This document shows, piece by piece, positions 55,996-64,000 of a stretch of DNA of 64,000 nucleotides (position 1 is the stretch's first letter; each line of letters begins with the position of its first letter). Where the stretch lies: positions 32,699 to 96,698 of IMG/VR virus record IMGVR_UViG_3300045125_000089. The stretch is one strand, 5' to 3'. The translations under genes were made by a program, and so were the position numbers. A model generated the notes under the pieces. That model was given only the letters and a program-made list of their open reading frames with translations, searched no databases and had not been told where the DNA came from. This DNA comes from a virus.

Positions 55996-56497
55996 TTATT
56001 GCTTTCCCATTCTGTTTATTCTTTTGGCAATCTCTTTTAGACGATGATGTATTTCTTTCATGTCTGGCTGAGTTCTTGCCCATAGATTTTCATTAGTATA
56101 TCCGCATTCTGTCTTTAGTCTTTCGCAGATGTTTACAAGATATTCAACTTCACCAAGCATCTTCTTTGGCTTGATTGATGCCATATGAAATCTTGGCGTG
56201 ATTTTTCATCATATCACTTTCCTTGAAGTTTCTATAGCGGCTACGAGCTTCCATTATGTTCAAATCACGGCGAACAGTTGGTAGGCTTTCATTTTCTGAC
56301 TCGCCAATGGTTGTATCATCTGTATCTTCTTTGCCAACAACTTTTCCGCCAGGCATACTTTTTTCTGCCGACTTCTTTTTGCTCTTTTTGCCACGAAATG
56401 CTGCTGGGGTCATATATCCCGCAACAGCACCAGTACCTGTCATTTCTTCAAGTACTTCTTCAACAAGTTCGCGGATTAGTTGTTTGGCGTCTTTCAT
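55996..56497 (-). CDS. Conserved head-module protein with amphipathic N-terminus, one frame break
   Basis: The start at 56497 reads MKDAKQLIRELVEEVLEEMT, followed by GTGAVAGYMTPAAFRGKKSK, a Lys-rich stretch and NIMEARSRYRNFKESDMMKN. One slip near 56180 joins it to MASIKPKKMLGEVEYLVNIC, ERLKTECGYTNENLWARTQP and HHRLKEIAKRINRMGKQ. The two frame pieces could be two overlapping genes, but the continuous helical C-terminus fits one protein of about 165 residues. Function unknown; common beside the portal and protease genes in related phages. Confidence 0.6.
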
Positions 56498-56766
56498 TAT
56501 ACGTTGCCTTCAAGAGCTTGTTGACCAATCCAATTGCCCGCCATATTATTCAGTTGGTCAAGTTCTTTGTCATTCAACTCAACGCCGTCTGTATATGTAG
56601 CAGAAGAAATATATGCATCAGAATAATCGCCGTGCGTAGCACCATCGATTACAATGCTTTTCATATCAACTTGATTTGCCGTCGACTGCAAAGTTTTCAG
56701 TGCTTTGTTGTTCCATTACTTCTTCAATGACTTCTCTAATCAGTTGTTTTAGTTCGCTTTTTTCAT
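56497..56766 (-). CDS. Small head-module protein (about 89 aa), one frame break
   Basis: The start at 56766 reads MKKSELKQLIREVIEEVME, almost the same amphipathic helix as the next gene downstream. After a slip near 56690 come MKSIVIDGATHGDYSDAYIS, SATYTDGVELNDKELDQLNN and ALEGNV. The stop codon shares its last base with the next start (56497), so the pair is coupled. Function unknown. Confidence 0.6.
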
Positions 56767-56773
56767 AGTAGTA

Positions 56774-57649
56774 TTATTTGATATTTTTCAACTCTTTGAT
56801 AAGTTCATAACTCAACATTAGTGCCATGATTTGATTTTCCTTTACCAGAGTTCCTTTTGTAATCTTATCCAACTGATTTAGTGTTTCATCCAGTTTGATT
56901 TTTACAACTTCATTATTTACTTTGCTCTTTAGCTCATCTATCTGCTTTCTTACTTCAGGTACTTCAGCATTGATATATTCACGCAAAGAGTTGGTATTGC
57001 TTACATTATTGATATATTCACGTATAAGAACCTTTTGCTTTTCATCAAGGCTCTTGTATTTTTCATTGAACGAGTCAACCAGCAACTTATAAGCAAGCAA
57101 TCTAACATCTTCATTTTGCTGTTGATATACCTTGATAAGGTCTTTCTTTTCTTCTTCAGATATGACTCTTGTTGGTGTTTTGGCAGCAGCAATATTTTCA
57201 ACAATGCAGTTTCTGGCTTTGAACATTTCGCGTGGGTCGCTTTCTACTTCATTGACATTATCTTCAAATACCTTGTATATGCTTGCCAGCAACTTATAGT
57301 TTGAAATGCTGCCCTTTAGAAAATCATCAAGTGGATAATATTGCTTGATTTCCTTGATAAGTTCATACTTTTGAAGATTCAATGAACGCTCATTTAGTTT
57401 CTTTCGTGTACGCAATACAGTATCCAATAATCTATCAGCAGAAGCTTGGTCTTTTGTCTTTTCTTCTATAATGACGCGATATAATGCATTTTCTCTGCCC
57501 AGTTCAGTAGACTCTGAGAAATATTTACGTAAAATATTATTGGCCTTTGAGTCATCTTTTCCATTTAGTATATCGGCGGTGACTTGGCGAACAAGTAGTT
57601 CAAATAATATACCCGCATTCTTATACTTGGAGTGTTTCAGCTTCTTCAT
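56774..57649 (-). CDS. Conserved helical head-module protein (291 aa)
   Basis: A clean frame from MKKLKHSKYKNAGILFELLV to LMLSYELIKELKNIK. It is almost all helical. Landmarks are RQVTADILNGKDDSKANNIL, RKYFSESTELGRENALYRVI, TVLRTRKKLNERSLNLQKYE, YYPLDDFLKGSISNYKLLAS and DEKQKVLIREYINNVSNTNS. No catalytic motif was found. The gene recurs between portal and protease genes in aquatic T4-like phages, so it is probably a prohead core or internal head protein. A TATAAATA-like sequence lies at 57660-57667 on the minus strand, too close to the start for a normal leader. Confidence 0.75.
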   Translation of the reverse strand: MKKLKHSKYKNAGILFELLVRQVTADILNGKDDSKANNILRKYFSESTELGRENALYRVIIEEKTKDQASADRLLDTVLRTRKKLNERSLNLQKYELIKEIKQYYPLDDFLKGSISNYKLLASIYKVFEDNVNEVESDPREMFKARNCIVENIAAAKTPTRVISEEEKKDLIKVYQQQNEDVRLLAYKLLVDSFNEKYKSLDEKQKVLIREYINNVSNTNSLREYINAEVPEVRKQIDELKSKVNNEVVKIKLDETLNQLDKITKGTLVKENQIMALMLSYELIKELKNIK

Positions 57650-57697
57650 ATATTTTTATTATTTATAAATATGTTATTACGTGATAAAAACTCCATT

Positions 57698-60612
57698 TTA
57701 CTGCTGTTTGTCTTCTTCTATTAGGTTTGACTCATCCAATATAGACTTTTTTCAGTTATAACTTGCTTGTGCTTATTATTATATCGTGTTTTCAATGCAG
57801 TTTTTATATTCTTCAAATCTTCATCCATTGATAATGCACCGCCTCTGTATATATGACGTGTAGAACGGTCTGTTCTTGATTTTTCTTTATTTTCTTTGTT
57901 GCCAAGCGGGTCTTCACCAAAAATCTTGGTATGAGACGATGTATATTTTTCCTTGTTTCCTGTTTGGTCTCTGTTTCCGCGTTCACGGTCTTTGCGGGTT
58001 TCTTCTTCAAGCGGAGGCAATCCGCCCTCTTCTCCGCCACCGCCACCCGCCTCTTCGCCACCTCCGCCGCCAAGGTCTCCACCTCCGCCACCAAGGTCTG
58101 ACGGACCTTCTTCTCCCATCTTTTGGTTGCTTGCAGCAGGGTCATTGCCTTCGGAACTAATCTGTTCCATACGCCACGCCTGCTTTTTGTCCTTGATTAC
58201 ATCCAGTTGTACTTCTTCAACTTCATCTTCAGACAAGTTGAATACTTGGTTGTATATCCACTTCTTGCTAAACTATGTTTGCTTTCTATCATATCTGACG
58301 CAAGGCTGATTTTGTTAGACCATATTTCCAACTTTTCTTGTTCAAATATTGTGCTTGGGTTGCTTAGTTCAAGTTCAAAATCAACAAGCGAAGCATCCTG
58401 ATAGCCCTGCACATACAAATGTACCACAGCGATTTTAGTTAGTTCAGATACAATGATGCGTTGTATTCTGCCTATAGTGCGTGAAAATCTAACATCTTCA
58501 GCAGCAAGTGTTGCCTTACCAGACAATCCTTCTTCATATCCAAGAAATGCCTTTGGTATTTTTAGTGCCGCCATCATCTTGTTGCGAATATATTCCAAAT
58601 CGTCAATGCCAGTAAAATCCATACTTGAGCAATGTATCTATGTTTGTTCCACTATCACTGCCACGAACTGGTAGATAAAAGTCTTCTACCATATTGTTCA
58701 AGTTGAAACGCAGATTATAATCACCAGTACGTTCATCAATATATGGAACTTTCTTTACTTGGCTGATGATTTTCTGCATTGCCGTATCAATATCAGCGGG
58801 AGGAATATTTCCAACATCTACTTTGAATATACGCTTTTCTGGTGCACGCATGATGCGATGAATAAGCATTGCGTCTTCCATCAAACTTAGTTGCTTCCAT
58901 ACACGGCGTGCTGGTTCAATCATGCTTTTACCATATGGCAAAAAGTTACTATCACTTAGCAGGCGAAAATGTGCGATTTCAAAGTTTTCATATTCCATAC
59001 CACCACCCATACCATCGTGTTGATACTTTACATAGTTGATATTTTGAGGATCACTTTGCCTTCTATGCGTGTGATTTCATATGGACTGATGGGATGTACA
59101 ACAAACACACCATATTCTGGCGAGATTTCAAGACGTAGGAAAAAATCGCCATACTTGCACATATTACGTGTCCAACTCCACATATTGAACTCAACATTCA
59201 AGATGTCATAGAACAAGTTTTCCAAAATCTTCTTTATGTTTTCATTCTTGCTGCGTATGGTCAATACTTGACCAAACTCACTTGGCACCAGACATTCGTC
59301 ACTATATATGTCTAGTGCAGAAGCGATGATAGTCCATATCCATAGTATTGTGAACGAAGCACGAATCCGTAGCGAAATTTTGATACTTTTCCACCGTTAC
59401 GTCATATACTTCGCTCTCCGATGCATTCAATTGATACAATCGTGTGGTTTAACGTACTTTCAATTTCATTTTTGAAAGTCTTCCAAGATATGTTGTTGGA
59501 TTGAAGACGGTTTTCAAATGTTGAAAAATCACACCCAACATCATTAATCAACTCTATTTTGTCAACTTTCCATTATTTTTGTAGAACTCGATTGCTGCTA
59601 CTCTAAACTCATCTATGGACAATCCGTCACGATAGTTTCGATTCCTTGTTCCAGACTGTTTCGTTTTCAAACGACGCTTTAATGATTTTTTTGGACGCTT
59701 CACGTTTGATTTTTCTGAATGCACTTTTTACCATAAAATGGATTATTTTTTCCAACTCTTTTACCATTCCATCTGTGGATATTACGCTTTTTATTTCCCT
59801 CCCCACGGCCAACAATTGCTTCTTCTGTTCTCCGGCCCCATATCTTCTCATTGTTTATTCTCGCATGATATGCACGATGTTCTGCGTCATTCATAATGAC
59901 CAAATTATCTGGAAGATTGTTCTTTTTGTTGAAATCTTTGTGGTGAACGACCTCTTTATCACTCAATTTTCTTCAAACTGCTCTGCGACAATTCTGTGCT
60001 CGGATTGCCATCCTTTGCTAAAATTGTATAAACTTCTATATCCGTTGTCATAAAAGTCTTTTTGATAGAACGGCATAAACTGACTTCTCCTACCAATTCT
60101 TCTAGTTTTTTGTATTCTCCATTTCTCATCAAAAATGGATGCCCAGCGCTACCGATTACATATTGACCCGTCCAATGTAACTTCCAACATTTACGTGCTC
60201 CACCCTCTTCTTTCTTGGATGATATGCTTTTCCAAGTTTAATTGAATCGGTCTCGTGGTCATAAGAAAATACATAGAATCTTTCGGAGAATTTTGTATTT
60301 CTGTCAGTTCCTTTGATCGTAGGGCGGGTTCCGTCTGGTAAAGGAATAAATCAGTCCGCATCAACGCAGTCATAATCTCTAAACAGTTCAAGACGGCTGG
60401 CTTGATAAGCCATGCTCATGTCACGATTATGAAGATTGAATGTGCTGCTGCGTAAGCGATTGAAACGGTCTCTTAAGACTGTTTCTGTCTGTAGCATATT
60501 GTATTTCATCTGTGTCAACAACCTTTAGTTTCTTGCCGCCCACATTACGAACAATAACGTCCGTAGAAAACATTTTCTTTAGTCTGCTAAATAAGTCTTT
60601 TGTTTCTGCCAT
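57698..60612 (-). CDS. Portal protein (T4 gp20-like), interrupted by an intein, frame-broken
   Basis: Forms the DNA entry ring of the head. The start at 60612 reads MAETKDLFSRLKKMFSTDVI, VRNVGGKKLKVVDTDEIQYA and MSMAYQASRLELFRDYD. The intein (59347-60368) follows, then the extein resumes TMDMD, TIIASALDIYSDECLVPSEF, FYDILNVEFNMWSWTRNMCK, YGDFFLRLEISPEYGVFVVH, HFRLLSDSNFLPYGKSMIEP, AMLIHRIMRAPEKRIFKVDV, FYLPVRGSDSGTNID and KATLAAEDVRFSRTIGRIQR. All are gp20 landmarks. The C-terminus has an unusual GGGGG/EE-rich tail (58000-58110) and ends ESNLIEEDKQQ. Extein length is about 630 residues against 524 in T4. Indels occur near 58240, 58620, 59030 and the extein junction. Confidence 0.85.
59347..60368 (-). 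other. Intein with HNH homing endonuclease inside the portal gene
   Basis: A self-splicing protein element. Cys1 is codon 60366-60368 (CVDAD, then IPLPDGTRPTIKG), directly after extein RDYD. A splicing block reads YVIGSAGHPFLMRNGEYKKL. The endonuclease has SDKEVVHHKDFNKKNNLPDN and LVIMNDAEHRAYHAR (HNH: HH...N...H). The C-terminal splicing blocks read REVYDVTVEKYQNFATDSCF then VHN, the last Asn at 59347-59349, followed by Thr+1 of the extein. N-extein RDYD plus C-extein TMDMD restores the uninterrupted portal sequence. About 340 residues with several indels, so activity cannot be judged from this copy. Confidence 0.85.
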
Positions 60613-60675
60613 AGTCTGTATATATATGAGCGCCTATAGTATAAATATATACCTATAGTATTTTTATAAAATATA

Positions 60676-62324
60676 TTATCGCAATAGCCAAGTTAGGTCT
60701 TCTGGCTTGGCACCGTGCATACCTAGGTCCACCAACGTGCATTTGCCACGGGTTGTTATATACACCGAATGGATTTATGTTTTTTCCGCCATTCAGCGTC
60801 TTCATATTGTTTATCATTTGTTCTGGCGATGCTGCACCTATTCTGTCTATTATTGTGCGTGTAACGCTGTCTGCTTCTTTTCTAAGACGTAATGCTACAT
60901 CTCTTATCCATAAAGATATGCCTATTGCCATAACAAGGTCATCATTATATCCATCCATTGCTTCTGCTTTGGCAGATACTGCTCCGCTTTTCCATATAAA
61001 AACTTGTAGCTCTTCTATAAGCCGCTTGCTGTGTATAATAACTTCTTTGTTTCTAAAATAACTTTCAAGTTTTGATATTAGCAATGGTCTGGACTTGTGT
61101 GATGTAGTAAAGCCGGTGTCATCTTGCGTTCTTCTCTGTTCAACTTGTTGGTCATTTGATTTTCTACATCAACATATTGCAGGTCAGATGAACTATAAAA
61201 AAGATTTGGATAGTTGGCGTCAAGCACTTCTTGTATAACTGCCCAGCCAACATTGGCATTTTCCACAACAAGCAATGCATTGTTATATTCTGTTGCCATT
61301 GTCATAAGTGCTCGGGCATATTCTTTTGTTGGCAACTTGCCTTTATATTCAGCAACTTGCTCCATTGTTTCTATTTCAAGTATCTGAGCAGCACTATAGT
61401 CGCTGGCATCGCCACGAGCAACGTCAGCAGACACCATATATGATTTGCCTGCTTGCGGATATTTGAATATCCAATATCCTTTATCTACACCTCTTTTTCC
61501 AAAGGCTCGCAAACGTGCGTTTTTTCATACCATTGCAATATGGGAATATCTATGACGGTATTGCCAGATGTGCTAAACTCGCAATCACATTCTTGTGCGG
61601 CACCACGTTCGCCAGACAACTTGGTTTGTTCATCTCTCCATTTTTGGTCTCGTTCTGGATGCAGATGCCAAGGCAAACTGATGCGGTTCATATTATTCAA
61701 CCCAGCCTCAGACTCCATCCACATTTTATGAAACCAGTTGCCAACACCATTTGGCGTAGATAGTATGATTGCTTTACCGCCCGTTGATAATGTATATTGA
61801 GCAGACAGCCATATTTCTTCAATATTGTCAATAAATGCGGCTTCGTCAACCACGAGCAAAGACAACGCACTTGAACGGCCAGATGTGCCCGCACTGCTCG
61901 CCGCCTTGATTTCAGAACCATTCTTTAGTTTCAAAGACAGTCTATTGTCTTCAACTGCTAGAACTTTTAGCCAACTTGGTAGATTATCATTTGCAAATCG
62001 TACTTTGGTTACAATCGCTTTTGATGTTTCTTGTGTAATACTCAAGCACAATATCTGCTTGTCTGTATAAAACGTCATAAGCCATAGAGCATATCCAGAT
62101 ACAAGAGTTGTAATACCCATTTGGCGACTCTTTAGAATAATATTCTGGTCGTTATGTACAAAGTCTTCTAACGCTTTATCTTGGAATGGATATGTAAGAA
62201 ATGGCAAAGTTCCTCTGGTAGGATGCTGTATCTTTACATACTTCTTCATAAAGTATATAGGATCCTTTAGACACTTGGCATACTCCAGTTTTATAACATC
62301 TTTCAGGTTTTGTGTAGTAGCCAT
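60676..62324 (-). CDS. Terminase large subunit (T4 gp17-like), three frame breaks
   Basis: DNA-packaging motor with ATPase and nuclease domains. The start at 62324 is MATTQNLKDVIKLEYAKCLK. Motifs: Walker A SRQMGITT (residues 66-73), Walker B LLVVDEAAF (156-164), coupling motif LSTPNG (189-193 region). After a slip near 61500 come YMVSADVARGDASDYSAAQI (first nuclease Asp), ALLVVENANVGWAVIQEV (Glu) and, past a second slip near 61085, DGYNDDLVMAIGISLW (final Asp). A third slip near 60700 gives the end GMHGAKPEDLTWLLR. About 549 residues against 610 in T4. Residues needed for both activities are present. No small terminase subunit was recognised in the window. Confidence 0.9.
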
Positions 62325-62327
62325 ATT

Positions 62328-62699
62328 TTAGTTGTATTTGTATCTGCTATATAATGGCGAAGAATATCCTATATGCACAATGTCTGGTATTTTATCATCC
62401 ACATATTTTCTAAACATTTTGGCAGAAATATCCAATATCTTACCTTCTATTTCCAACCAATCGTGCGGCACTTCATAATCATCATCATAATGTGTAATAA
62501 ACTTACTTGCATATGGTCCATCCAACACAAACAATCCTTCAATCTTGTTTGATTTTATGCCATATTTGAGCAGTTCTTTGCATAGTTCATTTGTCATAGG
62601 AGCACAATATCCTTGTGGATTAGTTGGATATTTGCTTTGTATACGCTGACACAATGCAGATATAAGGTCGTTTTGTGATATAGCATCTGCTAAGTCCAT
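62328..62699 (-). CDS. Small transglutaminase-like protein (123 aa)
   Basis: An intact frame, MDLADAISQNDLISALCQRI to PLYSRYKYN. The layout YCAPMTNELCKELLKYGI (Cys32), EVPHDWLEIEGKILDIS (His79, Asp90) is the Cys-His-Asp order of papain-fold transglutaminase-like proteins. There the strand after His carries 'W.E..G...D'. If right it could act as a peptidase, acyltransferase or amide-modifying enzyme; substrate unknown. The fold suggestion comes from the motif spacing alone. It ends four bases before the terminase start, so it is cotranscribed with it. Confidence 0.55.
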   Translation of the reverse strand: MDLADAISQNDLISALCQRIQSKYPTNPQGYCAPMTNELCKELLKYGIKSNKIEGLFVLDGPYASKFITHYDDDYEVPHDWLEIEGKILDISAKMFRKYVDDKIPDIVHIGYSSPLYSRYKYN

Positions 62700-62735
62700 A
62701 TCTAATATATATGGAAGTTATATTATTTTAGTACA

Positions 62736-63492
62736 TCAATTTACAAATTGAGGAATTATTGGACAAAATATATGACTGCCATTGTCTTGGCCATAATTTT
62801 TTCCCAGAGTCCGAAAAAATACAACGTGTTTATCCTTAAAATCTATTATTTTGCAGCCGTGTTTTATGGTTTTTTAAAAACGTAACTTGATTAGTCCAAA
62901 GAGTATTATATAAGTCGTATGTTGATTGTGTGAGTATTTTACTAAATCAAAGCATAGATTAAATTTTTTCTCAAATCGGTATACATTTTTGCGTTTATCA
63001 TACCATTGCTAATTACGGCGTGGATTGGACGTTTTCCATTATGGTCATTAATACAAGATACTAATGAAAAAAGATTTTCGTCATTTTTCCAGTAATCTAA
63101 CAACTTTTGCACAGAATCTGGCTCATATAAAACATAATCGTCTTCGTAATGAACAATATAATCACTTCACACCATTATCAAAAATTAAAATTTCTTCCCA
63201 CGCTTTATAAGAGCCCCCGAAATTAATCACTGGATATATAACTATTCTGGAATCGTGGCGAGTAATTTCTTTTAATTTGTTTATTATTTCATGATGCTCA
63301 AGTTTTTCGGATATTGCGCAAGTTATATAAATTTTATGAATATGCGTGTTCAGCCGATTTATATATTCCATGTTCTTTTTAATGTAAAAAAGATTATCCT
63401 CGTAGTATTTATGATGCGTGACCGCTCTTTTCTCCAAAATATGCGGCTATTGCCAATGATACTGATTTATTTTTTGGGTTTATTAATGACAT
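62736..63492 (-). CDS. Glycosyltransferase-like protein, frame-broken
   Basis: The start at 63492 reads MSLINPKNKSVSLAIAAYFG. A slip near 63420 leads to YYEDNLFYIKKNMEYINRLN, THIHKIYITCAISEKLEHHE, SRIVIYPVINFGGSYKAWEE and, past a slip near 63168, DYIVHYEDDYVLYEPDSVQK then LLDYWKNDENLFSLVS. The 'YEDDY' following a beta strand is a DxD-type metal/nucleotide-sugar site of GT-A enzymes. The C-terminus, reconstructed across indels to 62736, reads HVVFFRTLGKN. Could decorate a phage or host surface sugar. The family call is from the DxD strand and overall layout only. Confidence 0.55.
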
Positions 63493-64000
63493 TATGATAG
63501 AATTGACCCATCCAGATTTTTTCAATACGTCTTGATATTTTTCGCCGTATTTTATGAATCCTAATTTTTCATATAATTTTATGGCTCTAATATTTGTAGC
63601 CAAAACTTCAAGACTTATTTTATTTAAATCATAAAATCCAAACAACAACGGAATAAATTTCTTATATGCTTCCGTAGCATATCCTTTTCTTGTAAATTTA
63701 GGTGCTATATCTGCTCCAATATATATGTTCTTGTTTGCTTTTGAATAATTTGATAATCTAAAATATCCTACACTCTCGTTGATATCATCGTCTTTTATCA
63801 TCCAATAATCCGGATTTGTTGTATTGAACCAGTTGATTGTTTCTTCTAAACTAAATGTTCTGCTATCATCGTAAAAATTCTTCGGCATATGCATTTCTTG
63901 TTTCATTTAAAAACGGCAAATCCGCTTCGGTTATTTTTTGAATGATATGTTCATTACCATCCCTTTCTGATGCAATCGACAATGTGTTGTCTATCATCCT
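63490..64000 (-). CDS. GNAT-family N-acetyltransferase, 5' end at or beyond window edge
   Basis: Reads from the window edge: MIDNTLSIASERDGNEHIIQ (ATG possible at 63997), ITEADLPFLNETRNAYAEEF, a slip near 63870, then DSRTFSLEETINWFNTTNPD, INESVGYFRLSNYSKANKNI, the acetyl-CoA site FTRKGYATEAYKKFI and the GNAT motif B region NIRAIKLYEKLGFIKYG. The end is probably just before the next start (TAATG overlap after WVNSI), although the sequenced frame runs on into it. Substrate unknown. Neighbouring a glycosyltransferase, it may act in sugar or amino-sugar modification. Confidence 0.7.

Noticed and set aside
57660-57667. T4-type late promoter TATAAATA upstream of the 291-aa gene
   Set aside because: Only about ten bases separate it from the ATG, too short for a normal transcription start and leader; kept only as a comment.
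57876-58401. Plus-strand frames opposite the portal C-terminus
   Set aside because: They arise from the Gly/Glu-rich codons of the portal tail read in antisense, giving Pro/Ser-rich translations.
59347-60368. Group I intron in the portal gene instead of an intein
   Set aside because: Protein-level splicing motifs (Cys1, IPLPDG, AGHPF, NFATDS...VHN) continue in translation from extein to extein, which an intron would not show.
1-64000. Alternative genetic code (stop codon reassignment) as the cause of broken genes
   Set aside because: Conserved sequence resumes in a different frame, not in the same frame after a stop, so indels and not reassigned stops explain the breaks. Intact genes end normally.

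Overview
The window is part of a large, A+T-rich, T4-type contractile-tailed bacteriophage (myovirus). Almost every gene lies on the minus strand. Read from right to left, the order is large terminase, portal, a run of small head-module genes, prohead protease, scaffold, major capsid protein, neck proteins, the tail-completion gp15 homologue, about 42 kb of fibre and adhesin genes, and finally the contractile tail sheath. The proteins resemble those of uncultured aquatic T4-like phages: collagen-like [10 protein letters not shown] fibres, ConA/LamG-type lectin proteins beginning 'GLVLYLDAGN', and head proteins of that lineage. The host cannot be read from the sequence. No tRNA, rRNA, CRISPR array or transposase was seen.

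Region by region. 1-2.4 kb: 5' part of the sheath gene. 2.5-5.0 kb: a terminator and small virion genes. 5.0-17.4 kb: an array of 14 LamG-like lectin genes, many joined by ATGA stop/start overlaps, interrupted by an 88-aa gene, a 72-aa gene and a fibrinogen-like gene. 17.4-25.2 kb: one giant collagen-like fibre gene with nested repeats, including a 1.35-kb tandem duplication. 25.3-33.2 kb: beta-helix, tailspike and fibre genes and a further LamG gene of different composition. 33.2-44.4 kb: modular fibre genes. 44.5-47.0 kb: gp15 and neck genes. 47.0-49.7 kb: an accessory island with two homing endonuclease genes on the minus strand flanking a plus-strand endolysin/lipoprotein pair. 49.8-57.6 kb: capsid, scaffold, protease and small head genes. 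57.7-62.3 kb: portal gene, interrupted by an intein with an HNH endonuclease, and terminase. 62.3-64 kb: a transglutaminase-like small protein, a glycosyltransferase-like protein and a GNAT acetyltransferase.

Many genes carry single-base frame breaks: conserved protein sequence continues directly in another frame. The breaks are very uneven, with clean stretches at 25.3-27.6, 56.8-57.6 and 61.5-62.7 kb and dense ones at 0-2.4, 5-17, 36.8-43 and 51-53 kb. This looks like uncorrected long-read error more than true decay, so gene coordinates below are reconstructions across the breaks wherever that is stated.

Together the genes encode DNA packaging (terminase and portal), head assembly (scaffold, protease, capsid protein), head-tail joining (neck proteins, gp15), the contractile tail (sheath), a very large and repeat-rich adhesin repertoire for host recognition, and host lysis. 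The most notable signals are the portal intein, the coupled lectin-gene array, the nested repeats of the giant fibre, and the homing endonucleases clustered around head genes.
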